Below, piece after piece: positions 46,686-56,362 of a DNA stretch of 64,000 bases. Position 1 is the stretch's first letter. The number at the start of each line of letters is the position of its first letter. Below the pieces are notes generated by a model. It saw only the letters and a list, made by a program, of their open reading frames with translations. It ran no database searches and had not been told where the DNA came from. Origin of the DNA: Pseudomonadota bacterium (GTDB lineage Bacteria; Pseudomonadota; Gammaproteobacteria; QQUJ01); the NCBI GenBank assembly GCA_008501635.1, contig QQUJ01000018.1, positions 90,001-154,000 of the forward strand. Direction: 5' to 3'. Both the position numbers and the translations under genes were made by a program.

Positions 46686-47081
46686 ATGCCTAATGAGATA
46701 TCAGCGAATCTGAACACGCTAGTCTCTAGGCCTGCGCAGGCTCAGAGGCCTCAGCTGCCTGGGTCCTCTGAACCGGATGTCGAGCGGCAGACCTTGCCGC
46801 AGAACGGCCAGACCTTTCCTCCGCTGCAGCAGAAGGAACAGAGCAGTGAGACCCAACGCAGGGAACTTGATGAGGCGGTGAGTCGAATTCAGGATTACGT
46901 CCAGAACCTCCAGCGTGAACTGCAGTTCACGGTCGATCAGCAGAGTGGACGCACCATCATTACGGTGATCGATTCTGAGACGGACAAGATCATTCGCCAA
47001 ATCCCGCCGGAGGAGATACTCGCACTTTCCGAGTATCTCCAGAGTGCCTCCGACGGCTTGTTGCTCAAGGTGCAGGCGTAG
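46686..47081 (+). CDS. flaG: FlaG family protein
   Basis: The protein is 131 residues. The N-terminal half is polar and Pro/Gln-rich; the C-terminal half has the FlaG pattern ELQFTVDQQSGRTIITVIDSETDKIIRQIPPEEILALSEYL. FlaG influences filament length in several species, and its exact action is unclear. It lies between fliC and fliD, its usual place. Confidence 0.92.
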   Translation: MPNEISANLNTLVSRPAQAQRPQLPGSSEPDVERQTLPQNGQTFPPLQQKEQSSETQRRELDEAVSRIQDYVQNLQRELQFTVDQQSGRTIITVIDSETDKIIRQIPPEEILALSEYLQSASDGLLLKVQA

Positions 47082-47082
47082 T

Positions 47083-47097
47083 TGGCCTTGTATTTGC
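47083..47097 (+). promoter_or_regulatory. Candidate sigma-54 promoter for fliD
   Basis: TGGCCTTGTATTTGC: GG and GC are 10 bp apart, and the -12 element TTTGC is good while the -24 element has C-T where A-C is consensus. It lies just after the flaG stop and 101 bp before fliD. Confidence 0.55.
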
Positions 47098-47198
47098 TTG
47101 GTTGTATTTAGTTTGATGGGAACGGACGCAGTGTAAGGGGCCAGGGATTGGCCCCACACCTTCAATCACGGCGAGTAACGAGTACGAAGTAACGCAAA

Positions 47199-48611
47199 AT
47201 GGCTGCAATATCATCACCAGGCATCGGATCCGGTCTCGATATCGGAAGTTTGGTCAGCCAGTTGGTGGCGGCCGAGGGACAGGTTCAATCCAACCGCTTA
47301 GACACTAAGGAAGCAAAGGCGCAAGCAACGTTGTCTGCGGTAGGTACGCTTAAGGGCGCGCTGGCGGATTTTCAAAACTCACTTGCCAGCCTTAAGACCA
47401 GCAGTACATTCAGCAATCGCAAAGCAACATCGCAGAATACAGATTTCTTTACCACGTCAGCGACGGGTTCCGCTGCGATTGGCAATTACAATATCGAAGT
47501 AGTTCAGTTGGCCCAAACGAACAAGGTGCGATCAGCAGGTTTTGCCGATTCCGATACTGTGGTGGGTATGGGAACGCTGACCATCGCTGCGGGAATGGAC
47601 TCGTTTGCTATTACCATCGACAGTTCGAACGATACTCTGGCGGAGATTCGCGACGCCATCAATAGCGCCAGCGGCAACTCCTTTGTCAACGCCACCATCG
47701 TCAACGTCGACGATGGTGTAGGTGGTACTGAGAGTCGCTTGTTGCTTTCAGGAACTAAAGTGGGCGCCGGCAATGCAATCACCATAACTGTGGATGACAA
47801 CGATCTGAACGACACTGATGCCAGCGGTCTTTCGCAGCTGGCAACGGGAAATCTGGTGCAAATGGACGCAGCGCAGGACGCGATAATCGAAATCGACTCG
47901 CAAACGGTCACGCGATCCAGCAACTCTATTTCGGATGCCATCGATGGCGTAACGATTGAGTTGGTTCAAGCACATCAGACGCTAGGAGATACTACCGAAT
48001 TGAGCGTAGCTGCCGATACTGTTGGAGTGAGCTCGGCAATCAATACGTTTGTCACGAGCTACAACAAGATGATTGGCGCCTTCAATCAGTTGAGTAGCTA
48101 CGATGCGACTACGGGTGCAACCGGAATACTTTTTGGGGATGCGACATTGCGTTCTGTTCAAACCCAGATCAGGCGCGAATTTACCAGTTCTGTGGCTGGC
48201 TTGACCGGTGATGTTCGTAATCTCGTGCAGTTGGGTATTACCACGCAGGAAGATGGCACACTTAAGATCGACAGTACAAAACTGAACAGTGCAATTACTG
48301 ACGATCTAAGCGATGTAACCATGTTGTTTTCCTCGAGCAATGGTGTGGCGACGCGACTGAATTCACTGATCGACAGCTACATTGGATCGTCGAGCGTTCT
48401 CGATAGTCGATCCAAATCTCTCAACAATCAGATTGAGGATATTTCTGATCAACGCGAGGCATTGAGTCGCCGATTGGCTTCTCTGGAATCGCGACTACTC
48501 GCGCAATTTTCGGCTATGGATGCGCTGGTATCGCAACTCAAATCCACCAGTAATTATCTCACCCAGCAGCTAGCTAATTTGCCTGGGGCGATCAATATTA
48601 ACAAGTCCTAA
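47199..48611 (+). CDS. fliD: Flagellar filament cap protein FliD (HAP2)
   Basis: The protein is 470 residues. The N-terminal motif SSPGIGSGLDIGSLVSQLVAAEGQVQSNRLDTKEAKAQATLSAVGTLKGAL is characteristic, as is the C-terminal coiled coil (SLNNQIEDISDQREALSRRLASLESRLLAQFSAMDALVSQLKSTSNYLTQQL). It caps the filament and lets flagellin subunits fold. Its chaperone FliT is encoded two genes downstream. Confidence 0.95.
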   Translation: MAAISSPGIGSGLDIGSLVSQLVAAEGQVQSNRLDTKEAKAQATLSAVGTLKGALADFQNSLASLKTSSTFSNRKATSQNTDFFTTSATGSAAIGNYNIEVVQLAQTNKVRSAGFADSDTVVGMGTLTIAAGMDSFAITIDSSNDTLAEIRDAINSASGNSFVNATIVNVDDGVGGTESRLLLSGTKVGAGNAITITVDDNDLNDTDASGLSQLATGNLVQMDAAQDAIIEIDSQTVTRSSNSISDAIDGVTIELVQAHQTLGDTTELSVAADTVGVSSAINTFVTSYNKMIGAFNQLSSYDATTGATGILFGDATLRSVQTQIRREFTSSVAGLTGDVRNLVQLGITTQEDGTLKIDSTKLNSAITDDLSDVTMLFSSSNGVATRLNSLIDSYIGSSSVLDSRSKSLNNQIEDISDQREALSRRLASLESRLLAQFSAMDALVSQLKSTSNYLTQQLANLPGAININKS

Positions 48612-48626
48612 CGAGGGGATTAGGTT

Positions 48627-49046
48627 ATGAATTACGCCACCGGCCATTCCGCCCTGAAACAGTACCGCAACATTGGCGCACAATCGGGCATTGAAAGCGC
48701 TGACCCCCATCGCCTGGTGCAGATGTTGATGGATGGCGCACTGGAGAAGATCTCCACGGCCAAGGGTTTCATGCAGCGGGGTGCGATCGCGGAGAAGGGC
48801 GCGCATATCAGTTGGGCCATTGCCATCATCGATGGCCTGCGCGCGGCCTTGAACAAGGATCAGGGCGGTAGCATCGCCCAGAATCTTGAGGATCTGTACG
48901 ACTACATGAGTCGTCGTCTACTCCAGGCCAACGTCGAAAACAAGCCGGAAATGCTCGATGAGGTGGGCATCTTGATGCAGGAGATCAAGGGTGCCTGGGA
49001 TGCCATCCCGCAAGAGGTCAAAGCGAACGCTCTTCCTGGCGGATGA
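48627..49046 (+). CDS. fliS: Flagellin export chaperone FliS
   Basis: The protein is 139 residues. The pattern is YRNIGAQSGIESADPHRLVQMLMDGALEKISTAKGFMQ, then NKDQGGSIAQNLEDLYDYMSRRLLQANVENKPEMLDEVGILMQEIKGAWDAI. It binds the flagellin C-terminus in the cytoplasm and prevents premature polymerisation. It starts 15 bp after fliD. Confidence 0.96.
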   Translation: MNYATGHSALKQYRNIGAQSGIESADPHRLVQMLMDGALEKISTAKGFMQRGAIAEKGAHISWAIAIIDGLRAALNKDQGGSIAQNLEDLYDYMSRRLLQANVENKPEMLDEVGILMQEIKGAWDAIPQEVKANALPGG

Positions 49047-49065
49047 GCGTTGCGTAGCGCACTCA

Positions 49066-49374
49066 ATGTCGCCGGAGGATGCCAAATCGCTGGAGAGCTG
49101 GGTCGCGCTCAGCCGTGAGATGGTGGAGCTGGCGCGGGCGGAGGAGTGGGATCAACTCGCGCAGCGCGAATCCATTCGACAGCAGCAGATCCGACTGTTC
49201 TTCAAGGAAGCTGTTCCGGCTGCCGATGCTGCACAGGTAAAGGCCTCCATCGATCAGGTGCTGGCGATGGACGAAACGGTACAGCAGTTGGCCGAACATG
49301 CCCGCGACGTCGCCGCACGATCCATGGGAGAGCTGAAGCGTGGTTCGCAGGCCGTCAAAGCCTACACCGCTTAA
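49066..49374 (+). CDS. fliT: FliT-like flagellar chaperone
   Basis: The protein is 102 residues from the ATG at 49066, 19 bp after fliS; an earlier in-frame ATG at 48991 would overlap fliS by 56 bp and looks less likely. It is all-helical with conserved FliT-like features (SREMVELARAEEWDQLAQRESIRQQQIRLF, and a C-terminal amphipathic helix). FliT is the chaperone of FliD and in enterics also restrains FlhDC. Identity rests on position and length more than on strong motifs. Confidence 0.75.
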   Translation: MSPEDAKSLESWVALSREMVELARAEEWDQLAQRESIRQQQIRLFFKEAVPAADAAQVKASIDQVLAMDETVQQLAEHARDVAARSMGELKRGSQAVKAYTA

Positions 49375-49437
49375 AGTACCGTTCCCAAAGGCGGAAACTG
49401 ATTGCCTCTGCCTGCCCGGTACGCTTAACTGCCCATT

Positions 49438-50010
49438 ATGAGCGCGCCACACAACCCAACGCTTGGACAAGGGGTGCTGTATGAAACCCGCGTACCCCTG
49501 TCCTGGAAACCCATCAAACAACAGCCAGACGAGCACCAGCAGCTTGCGCTGAACGATCATAACGATACGGTTTTGCGTACGGTGCTGGCGCTCGAAGAGG
49601 TTGGCAGCGAGCACGCGGAAGAGGGCTCGGGTTCGGTACAGGATATGGTGCGCATCGAAGCCAAGGTCAACCTGGTACTGAATCTGGTGGGCCAGCTGTT
49701 GGCGGCGCAAAGTGCCATTCCCCCCAAAGCCTCGGTATGCCTGGGTGCCGAGTTCCTGGAGTGGTCGGCGCCTTCCGTACCGGAGCCGGGTCAATGGGTT
49801 TTGATCGAACTCTATCTTCACCCCAGCTACCCGCGCCCACTGCGCATGGTTGGGCAGATTCAGGAGCCAACAGGGCGGGTTTCGGCACCAGCGGCCGCGC
49901 TGACCTTTGCGGGCATGAGCGAACCGGTCCGGGATGCCCTGGAGAAACTGATTTTCCGCCACCATCGCCGGGCCATCGCCCAGACTCGGGCCCGCCGCAC
50001 CGATCGGTAG
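49438..50010 (+). CDS. PilZ-like (atypical) domain protein
   Basis: The protein is 190 residues. The sequence resembles the atypical PilZ proteins found beside fliD-fliS-fliT in this class: an N-terminal LYETRVPLSWKPI, a central helix (DMVRIEAKVNLVLNLVGQLLAAQSAIPP), then PGQWVLIELYLHPSYPRPLRMVGQI and a C-terminal FRHHRRAIAQTRARR. The canonical RxxxR and (D/N)xSxxG c-di-GMP motifs are not apparent, so it may not bind c-di-GMP itself. A regulatory role in flagellar gene expression or motility is likely from context. No strong ribosome site is seen. Confidence 0.7.
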   Translation: MSAPHNPTLGQGVLYETRVPLSWKPIKQQPDEHQQLALNDHNDTVLRTVLALEEVGSEHAEEGSGSVQDMVRIEAKVNLVLNLVGQLLAAQSAIPPKASVCLGAEFLEWSAPSVPEPGQWVLIELYLHPSYPRPLRMVGQIQEPTGRVSAPAAALTFAGMSEPVRDALEKLIFRHHRRAIAQTRARRTDR

Positions 50011-50163
50011 CGGTGTTCCGCTGCATCGGGGTGCACAAGCCTGCCACCCTGACCCGCCCCTTCAGTCTCCCGGCCAGTCAAAGTTGATCGAGACGGCGGA
50101 AGGGAACCGCCGGACTTGTCCCGATGATCTGACCATGCGGTCGGTGTATCAAGCGCCGATATT

Positions 50164-50192
50164 TTGACAGGTGCGGTGCGGGCTGGTTTACT
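50164..50192 (+). promoter_or_regulatory. Candidate sigma-70 promoter for fleQ
   Basis: TTGACA (50164-50169), a 17-bp spacer and TTTACT (50187-50192; 4 of 6 to TATAAT). It lies 35 bp before the fleQ ATG. A sigma-70 promoter is expected for the class I regulator. Confidence 0.45.
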
Positions 50193-50227
50193 TCCCGTTA
50201 TCCAGCCACCCTAACCCCTTGGGGCGT

Positions 50228-51601
50228 ATGAGTAACGACGATATTCTGGTCCTTAGCGACGATGGGCAGGAACGCGCTCGTTTGACGCACATTCTGGATT
50301 TTCTCAGTCTGAACCCGCGTTTCGAATCGGGTGAACCGGGCAATCTCCTCGCGGTGTTGATCGGAGAACACGCACCGTCCGACAACGGTTCGTTGGCCCA
50401 TCTGTTGAATAGCTTCGGTGGCCGGCTGGCGGTCATCCAACTCGACGGCAATGGGCAGGTGCCTCCGGAACTGACCGAGTGGGTCACCGATAAGCTCGAT
50501 CTGCCACTGCGCCAGGACAAGATGAATGCCGTGTTGCGGCGTGCCCGCGTGCTGCGCGGCGAAGGCGTGCGCGGCCGTTCGCCGGAACTGTTCCGCAGTC
50601 TGTTGGGCACCAGCCCGGTGATGCAGAAGATCCGTCGCATGATCGAGCAGGTGGCCGACTCCGATGCCAATGTGCTGATCCTCGGCGAATCGGGCACCGG
50701 CAAAGAGGTGGTGGCGCGCAACGTGCACTACCACTCCAAGCGGCGCGAAGGTCCCTTCGTGCCGATCAACTGCGGCGCAATCCCCGCCGATCTGCTGGAG
50801 AGCGAACTCTTTGGCCATGAGAAGGGCGCCTTTACCGGCGCCATCACCGCCCGCCAGGGGCGGTTCGAGATGGCGGAGGGAGGCACGCTGTTTCTCGACG
50901 AGATCGGTGATATGAGTTTGCCGATGCAGGTGAAGCTCCTGCGGGTGCTGCAGGAGCGCTGCTTCGAGCGCGTCGGCAGCAACAAGACGATACACGTCGA
51001 CGTGCGCATTCTTGCGGCCACCCACCGCGATCTGGAACAGGCGGTGGACGAAGGCAAGTTCCGCGAGGACCTCTTCTATCGGCTCAATGTCTTTCCCATC
51101 GAGATGCCACCGTTGCGTGATCGAATCGAGGATCTGCCGGTGCTGATCAACGATCTGGTGCTGCGCGTCGAGCACGAGCGCGGCGAAACGCTGCGCATGA
51201 CGCGCGACGCCATCAATATGCTGGCGCATTATCAATGGCCGGGGAATGTCCGTGAGCTGGCAAACCTCATCGAACGCCTGAGCATTCTCTACCCCTCGGG
51301 AGTGGTGGACGCAGACGATCTACCCGAGAAATTCCGTGGTGGCTCGGGTGAGATGCCGGCCTACGACGACATTCTCGAAGACTACTCCGCGCAAATGACG
51401 CACGCCGAGCGTCTGCCCGCCGAGGGTATCGACCTCAAGGAGCAGGTGGCCCAGTACGAGGTGAACCTCATCCGCCAGGCGCTGGAGGAAGCCGACGGTG
51501 TAGTGGCGCACGCCGCCAAACGCCTGGGAATGCGCAGGACTACTCTGGTCGAGAAACTCCGCAAGTACGGTATCCAAAAGGATGAAGCGTCGATAAATTG
51601 A
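50228..51601 (+). CDS. fleQ: Sigma-54-dependent flagellar master regulator FleQ
   Basis: The protein is 457 residues starting [13 protein letters not shown]; an in-frame start 57 bp upstream is not FleQ-like. The N-terminal divergent receiver domain (about 1-120) is followed by an AAA+ domain with Walker A GESGTGKE (Gly153 onward) and the sigma-54-contact loop GAFTGA (Gly200 onward). A Fis-type HTH ([24 protein letters not shown]) closes the protein. In Pseudomonas FleQ activates class II flagellar genes and binds c-di-GMP in its AAA+ domain, an activity relieved by FleN. The GAFTGA loop is intact, so activation is expected. Confidence 0.95.
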   Translation: MSNDDILVLSDDGQERARLTHILDFLSLNPRFESGEPGNLLAVLIGEHAPSDNGSLAHLLNSFGGRLAVIQLDGNGQVPPELTEWVTDKLDLPLRQDKMNAVLRRARVLRGEGVRGRSPELFRSLLGTSPVMQKIRRMIEQVADSDANVLILGESGTGKEVVARNVHYHSKRREGPFVPINCGAIPADLLESELFGHEKGAFTGAITARQGRFEMAEGGTLFLDEIGDMSLPMQVKLLRVLQERCFERVGSNKTIHVDVRILAATHRDLEQAVDEGKFREDLFYRLNVFPIEMPPLRDRIEDLPVLINDLVLRVEHERGETLRMTRDAINMLAHYQWPGNVRELANLIERLSILYPSGVVDADDLPEKFRGGSGEMPAYDDILEDYSAQMTHAERLPAEGIDLKEQVAQYEVNLIRQALEEADGVVAHAAKRLGMRRTTLVEKLRKYGIQKDEASIN

Positions 51602-51602
51602 C
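51589..51602 (+). promoter_or_regulatory. FleQ box overlapping the fleQ stop codon
   Basis: GTCGATAAATTGAC matches the Pseudomonas FleQ consensus GTCA-N-TAAATTGAC at all but one specified position (G for A at position 4). The fleQ TGA stop lies inside it. It is about 90 bp upstream of the predicted start of transcription of fleSR, the expected enhancer distance for a sigma-54 activator. Confidence 0.7.
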
Positions 51603-51657
51603 GGTTTACACGTTGTCGTAAAACCGTATCCTGTTGAAATAACAAGTAATTATTATC

Positions 51658-51672
51658 TGGCACGGTTTTCGC
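51658..51672 (+). promoter_or_regulatory. Sigma-54 promoter for fleSR
   Basis: TGGCACGGTTTTCGC: -24 TGGCACG is perfect and the -12 has TCGC in place of TTGC; GG and GC are 10 bp apart. It lies 54 bp before fleS. Confidence 0.75.
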
Positions 51673-51726
51673 TTAAGTCCGTTCACGTTGTAAACAACAT
51701 GAACCTGGTACCCAGCGAAACCGTAG

Positions 51727-52947
51727 ATGAGCCTGACTCCCGACAAGACGACCCAGGAACTGGAAGATGCCTTCCGGCTGTTTGCTGAAACCTCGCGGCA
51801 AATGGAGGTTGCCTATCGTCAGCTGGAAGGCCGTTTTGCCGGGCTCAATCACGAGCTGGGTATGGCGCGCAGCGAACGCTTTCGCCAACTCAGGGAGAAA
51901 GAACTGCTCGCCAATCGCCTGGAACGGCTGTTGGCGGCGCTGCCTGCCGGTATTTTGGTGTTGGACGATTCCGGCCTCATTCTGGAGGCGAATCCCGCCG
52001 CCTCGGAACTGTTGGGTGAACCGCTGACGGGTTTGTCCTGGGATACGGTTCGAACCCGTGCACTTGCTCCCGGGTCGGGACAAGGCCAGGAGATGTCGCT
52101 GCACGATGGCAGGGTGGTGAGCATCGCGTTGCGATCGCTCGGAAGCGAACCCGGTCAGATCGTGCTCATCCACGACCTCACTGAAAATCACAAGCTGCGC
52201 GCCCTGGTCGAACGCCAGCGCAGTCTCGCCAGCCTGGGCGAGATGGTAGCCCAATTAGCCCATCAGGTTCGCACGCCCCTCGCGTCGGCCGTTCTCTACA
52301 GTTCGCACCTGCGCAAATCCGAAATCACCGCTGAGCGCCGTGCGCTGATTCTGGATAAGACCCTTTTTTGCCTGCGTGAGTTGGAACGGCAGATCAACGA
52401 CATGCTGCTTTTTGCCCGCTCCGGTCACCTGGCGTTCGAATCGGTCGATCTGGCTGAGTTGGCCGCGGATCTCCAGCGCACCATCGAACCTCAGCTGCTG
52501 GCGAGCGAGTGTGTGCTCACTCTGACCGGCATGGAAGGACAGATCGACGGCAACCACGAGGCGCTGGCGGGCGCACTGCTCAACCTGGTCAGCAACGCGC
52601 TCGAAATGGGCGCGCACACGATACGCATCGCGGCACGAATCGATGCGCAGGTGCTGGAGATTTCCGTGGCGGACGACGGCCCCGGTGTGGCGGCGGAGAT
52701 CCGTCCTCGCATCTTCGAACCCTTTTTTACGGCACGTCCCGGCGGCACCGGATTGGGACTCGCTGTCGTACGCACGGTGGTCGAGGCACATTCGGGCCGT
52801 GTCGCCCTGGTCGCCAGTCCATCTGGCGGCGCCTGTTTTCAACTGACGCTGCCGCGTCACATCCATCCACAGTTTCTACCCAGTGGTCAATCCCTGCCGA
52901 GCGCCGGAGAGTGCGTGGCCGGCGGATCTCTCAGGAGGTATTCATGA
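51727..52947 (+). CDS. fleS: Sensor histidine kinase FleS
   Basis: The protein is 406 residues, soluble, with no membrane helix. It has an N-terminal coiled coil (about 8-65), then a PAS domain (about 68-165; LLAALPAGILVLDDSGLILEANPAASELLG), then HisKA with the phosphoacceptor His179 in LAHQVRTPL. The HATPase domain follows with N-box NLVSNALE, DDGPGV and GGTGLGLAVV. It phosphorylates FleR in the cytoplasm to activate class III genes. The stop overlaps the fleR start (ATGA). Confidence 0.94.
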   Translation: MSLTPDKTTQELEDAFRLFAETSRQMEVAYRQLEGRFAGLNHELGMARSERFRQLREKELLANRLERLLAALPAGILVLDDSGLILEANPAASELLGEPLTGLSWDTVRTRALAPGSGQGQEMSLHDGRVVSIALRSLGSEPGQIVLIHDLTENHKLRALVERQRSLASLGEMVAQLAHQVRTPLASAVLYSSHLRKSEITAERRALILDKTLFCLRELERQINDMLLFARSGHLAFESVDLAELAADLQRTIEPQLLASECVLTLTGMEGQIDGNHEALAGALLNLVSNALEMGAHTIRIAARIDAQVLEISVADDGPGVAAEIRPRIFEPFFTARPGGTGLGLAVVRTVVEAHSGRVALVASPSGGACFQLTLPRHIHPQFLPSGQSLPSAGECVAGGSLRRYS

Positions 52948-54278
52948 GTCAAGCGACGGTATTGGTGGTCGAGGATGAACCGACCCTGCGCGCAGCGCTG
53001 TGCGACACACTCGAGCTGGCGGGGTATCCCGTCGAGCGGGCGGGCAATGGCAGTGAGGCGCTGGCAAAACTGGCCAATCACGAGATCGGAATGGTGGTCA
53101 GCGATCTGCAGATGAAACCCATGGACGGGCAGACCCTGCTGACCAAGATTCGCTCCAACCGTCCGGATCTCCCGGTGCTGATGATGACCGCCTACGGGAC
53201 CATTCAGAGTGCCGTCGAGGCGATGCAGGCCGGCGCAGTGGACTACCTGGTCAAACCCTTCGAGGCTGAAGCCCTGGTGGAGAAGGTGCAGCAGTTTGCC
53301 GCCGGGGCGGCAGCGCCCAGCCACCTTCTGGTGGCCGAAGATCTACGCAGCCGCGAACTGGTGAATCTGGCGCAGCGGGTGGCCGCCAGCGACGCCACCG
53401 TGCTGATCTGCGGCGAAAGTGGCACCGGCAAGGAGGTCATCGCGCGTTTCATCCACAACTGCTCACCGCGCGGCCAAGGTCCCTTCGTCGCCATAAACTG
53501 CGCTGCGATCCCTGAAAACATGCTCGAAGCGGTGCTGTTCGGTTACGAAAAAGGCGCCTTCACCGGGGCCTATCGCAGCACGCCAGGCAAATTTGAACAG
53601 GCCAACGGCGGCACGCTGCTCCTCGATGAGATCTCGGAGATGCCCCTGACGCTCCAGGCCAAGCTGCTGCGCGTATTGCAGGAGCGCGAAGTGGAGCGCC
53701 TCGGCGGCCGCACCCTGATCAGCCTCGACGTGCGCGTGCTGGCGACCACCAATCGTCGCCTGCGCGAGGAGGTGGCGGCGGGGCGTTTTCGCGAGGATCT
53801 GTTCTACCGGCTCAACGTTTTCCCGTTGGCGATACCGCCGCTGCGCGAGCGCGGTGCCGATATCCTGCCGCTGGCGCGCACCTTGCTCCGGCGCCACATC
53901 CCGGCCGGCGAGCCTGTTCCAGCCCTGGACGGCGGCGCCGAACAGCAGCTGCTGGCTTATCCCTGGCCGGGTAATGTGCGGGAGCTGGAAAACGTTCTGC
54001 AGCGCGCGCTCATCCTGCGTCAAAGCCAACGCATCGGCGCCGAGGATCTGCATTTTGAAGGGGGCGAAACCGTGGTAATTGCGGCCCCAGCCGCCGCGGA
54101 GGTGACCGCCGGTGTTCTCGGCAACGATCTCAAGTCACGCGAACAGCGCCTGATCCTTGACGCGCTCCAGGCCCACAAAGGCAGTCGCAAAGATGCCGCG
54201 GAACACCTGGGAATCAGTGCGCGAACCTTGCGCTACAAGCTGGCGCGCATGCGGGACGCCGGAGTTGCCATGCCCTGA
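52944..54278 (+). CDS. fleR: Sigma-54-dependent response regulator FleR
   Basis: The protein is 444 residues; the ATG at 52944 follows CAGGAGG. The receiver domain has Asp54 in VVSDLQM and the KPFE signature. AAA+ has Walker A GESGTGKE (Gly157 onward) and GAFTGA (Gly204 onward). It ends with a Fis-type HTH ([26 protein letters not shown]). FleR~P with sigma-54 turns on class III flagellar genes. Overlap with fleS means translational coupling. Confidence 0.95.
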   Translation: MSQATVLVVEDEPTLRAALCDTLELAGYPVERAGNGSEALAKLANHEIGMVVSDLQMKPMDGQTLLTKIRSNRPDLPVLMMTAYGTIQSAVEAMQAGAVDYLVKPFEAEALVEKVQQFAAGAAAPSHLLVAEDLRSRELVNLAQRVAASDATVLICGESGTGKEVIARFIHNCSPRGQGPFVAINCAAIPENMLEAVLFGYEKGAFTGAYRSTPGKFEQANGGTLLLDEISEMPLTLQAKLLRVLQEREVERLGGRTLISLDVRVLATTNRRLREEVAAGRFREDLFYRLNVFPLAIPPLRERGADILPLARTLLRRHIPAGEPVPALDGGAEQQLLAYPWPGNVRELENVLQRALILRQSQRIGAEDLHFEGGETVVIAAPAAAEVTAGVLGNDLKSREQRLILDALQAHKGSRKDAAEHLGISARTLRYKLARMRDAGVAMP

Positions 54279-54285
54279 CGCGGTT

Positions 54286-54300
54286 TGGCGTGAATTCTGC
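54286..54300 (+). promoter_or_regulatory. Sigma-54 promoter for fliE
   Basis: TGGCGTGAATTCTGC: GG and GC are exactly 10 bp apart. The -24 is TGGCG (A-C replaced by G-T) and the -12 is CTGC. It lies in the 64-bp fleR-fliE gap, 43 bp before fliE, and would drive fliEFGHIJ. Confidence 0.65.
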
Positions 54301-54342
54301 ATATTTCCAACCATTTGAACTGAAAACGACGGAAAACCGGCC

Positions 54343-54663
54343 ATGAGCGATATCAATGTCAACGAACTGCTTGCACAGATGCGCGTGCTTTCGGCACAGG
54401 CCAAAGGGGTGCAGCTCCAGCCAGCGGCGGAGAACGGGGCCAGCGATTTTGCCCAGATGCTGAAATCCTCGGTCGATCAGGTCAACTCCGCGCAGCAAAA
54501 CGCCCGGCAGCTCGCCGAGGCCTTTGAGCTGGGCGATCAGAGCGTGGATCTCGCCTCGGTGATGGTTGAAATGCAGAAGGCGAGTCTCTCGTTTCAGGCC
54601 ATGACGCAGGTGCGCAACAAGCTGGTCTCCGCCTATCAGGAGATCATGAGCATGCAGGTCTGA
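54343..54663 (+). CDS. fliE: Flagellar MS-ring/rod junction protein FliE
   Basis: The protein is 106 residues. The FliE pattern is DFAQMLKSSVDQVNSAQQNARQLAEAFELGDQSVDLASVMVEMQKASLSFQAMTQVRNKLVSAYQEIMSMQV. It links the MS-ring to the proximal rod and is required before other export substrates. It is followed 34 bp later by fliF. Confidence 0.95.
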   Translation: MSDINVNELLAQMRVLSAQAKGVQLQPAAENGASDFAQMLKSSVDQVNSAQQNARQLAEAFELGDQSVDLASVMVEMQKASLSFQAMTQVRNKLVSAYQEIMSMQV

Positions 54664-54697
54664 TTGAGTCACCGCGTGATCTCGAGGTAAACAACCC

Positions 54698-56362
54698 ATG
54701 GCCCTGGTCAAGACTGAAGCTCTCTCCCACTCCTTTACCGGTATGAGCCGGTTACCGATGCTGCGCCAGTTCGGGCTGCTGATCGGCTTGTCGGCGGCGA
54801 TCGCGATCGGCATCGCGGTGGCGCTCTGGTCGCAGGAGCCCGGTTATTCGCTGCTCTACGGTAACCTGAGCGACAAGGATGCCTCCGAAATTACGGATGC
54901 GCTGCAACGCGGCAATATTCCGTTCAAGCTCGACGATCGCACTGGCGGGATCATGGTCCCTTCGGGGATGCTCCATGATGCCCGGTTGCAGCTGGCGAGC
55001 CAGAGCCTACCCCGCGGCACCGGATTGGGTTACGAGGTTTTACAGCAAGATCAAGGGTTTGGAACCAGCCGTTTCGTGGAAACGGCGCGTTTTCAACGGG
55101 CGATGGAAGTGGAGTTGGGCCGCACCATCAGCGCTCTCGCCAATGTGCGTACCGCACGTGTACACCTGGCGATTCCGCGTCAGTCGGTGTTCATCCGCGA
55201 TCGCCACAAGCCCCGCGCCTCGGTGCTGATCCATCTGCAACCTGGTCGCCTGTTGGAGAAGCCTCAGGTTGAGGCGATTGTGCACATGGTTTCGTCGGCC
55301 GTACCCGAGCTGGCCAGCAGCGACGTCAAGGTGATCGACCAGAAGGGGCGGCTTCTGACCACCTCCATGGACAACAGTGACCTCGCCATGTCGGCGGGTC
55401 AGTTCGAGATGACCCGCCAGTTGGAGCAGAGCTATGTGCGGCGCATCGAAGGCATACTAATCCCGTTGCTGGGCAGCGATGGCGTACGCGCAGAAGTCTC
55501 GACCGAGGTGGATTTCACCGTTGTCGAGCGCACGCAGGAGAGCTTCAACCCCGATCTGCCGGCGGTGCGCAGCGAGCAGACCTTCGATGAGCAGAGCCAG
55601 GGGATTGCCGGTGCCGGGGGAATCCCCGGTGCCCTGAGCAATCAACCGCCGGGAGCCGCCGTGGCCCCCGAAGTGGCGAGCGGCGCCCAGGGCGAAGGGG
55701 TGGGTGGTGGAACGCCAAGCAATTCAAGCCGCCGTGTCGTGCGCAACTACGAACTGGACAAGACCATCAGCCATACCCGCCTTGGCGGAGCCGCCTTGAA
55801 ACGCATTTCTGTGGCGGTGTTGGTAGACGACAGGCGGACTGTTGGTGACGATGGCACGGTGACCACGACCGCGCGAACGCCCGAAGAGATCGAGCGACTC
55901 ACGGTATTGGTGAAGGAAGCCGTTGGCTTCAGCGAACGCCGCGGTGACAGTGTCAGCGTGATCAATGCCTCGTTCGCGCCGCCGCTGGCCGTGGAAGAGG
56001 TGCCCGAGCCGGCGATCTGGGAACAGCAGTGGGTATGGGATATCGCCAAGAAGGTGGGTGGTGTTGCCCTGGTGCTGATCCTGGCCTTCGGCGTGCTGCG
56101 GCCGATGTTGCGCAGCCTGGCCGAGAAGGGGCAGATCGCCCCGCAGCGGCAGCTGGTTACCGTCGCGTCGAACGGCGAGCTGGTCCCGGTTTCCGACGAT
56201 ATGGCCGGTCAGGGCGGCTCAATGGCGGGACAGCAGCCGCGATTGGGTGCTCCCCGCGCCGATGAATACCGGGATAAGATGGCCGCAGCACAAAGTATCC
56301 TCAAAGAGGACCCGAAACGTGTGGCGCAAGTGATGAAAGCCTGGGTAGCGACGGATGGCTGA
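54698..56362 (+). CDS. fliF: Flagellar MS-ring protein FliF
   Basis: The protein is 554 residues. Two membrane helices (about 24-45 and 455-475) flank a large periplasmic ring-building region with GNLSDKDASEITDALQRGNIPFKL, VETARFQRAMEVELGRTISAL and PRQSVFIRDRHKPRASVLIHLQ. The C-terminal cytoplasmic tail (AQSILKEDPKRVAQVMKAW) is the FliG-binding motif. It overlaps fliG by 8 bp. Confidence 0.97.
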   Translation: MALVKTEALSHSFTGMSRLPMLRQFGLLIGLSAAIAIGIAVALWSQEPGYSLLYGNLSDKDASEITDALQRGNIPFKLDDRTGGIMVPSGMLHDARLQLASQSLPRGTGLGYEVLQQDQGFGTSRFVETARFQRAMEVELGRTISALANVRTARVHLAIPRQSVFIRDRHKPRASVLIHLQPGRLLEKPQVEAIVHMVSSAVPELASSDVKVIDQKGRLLTTSMDNSDLAMSAGQFEMTRQLEQSYVRRIEGILIPLLGSDGVRAEVSTEVDFTVVERTQESFNPDLPAVRSEQTFDEQSQGIAGAGGIPGALSNQPPGAAVAPEVASGAQGEGVGGGTPSNSSRRVVRNYELDKTISHTRLGGAALKRISVAVLVDDRRTVGDDGTVTTTARTPEEIERLTVLVKEAVGFSERRGDSVSVINASFAPPLAVEEVPEPAIWEQQWVWDIAKKVGGVALVLILAFGVLRPMLRSLAEKGQIAPQRQLVTVASNGELVPVSDDMAGQGGSMAGQQPRLGAPRADEYRDKMAAAQSILKEDPKRVAQVMKAWVATDG

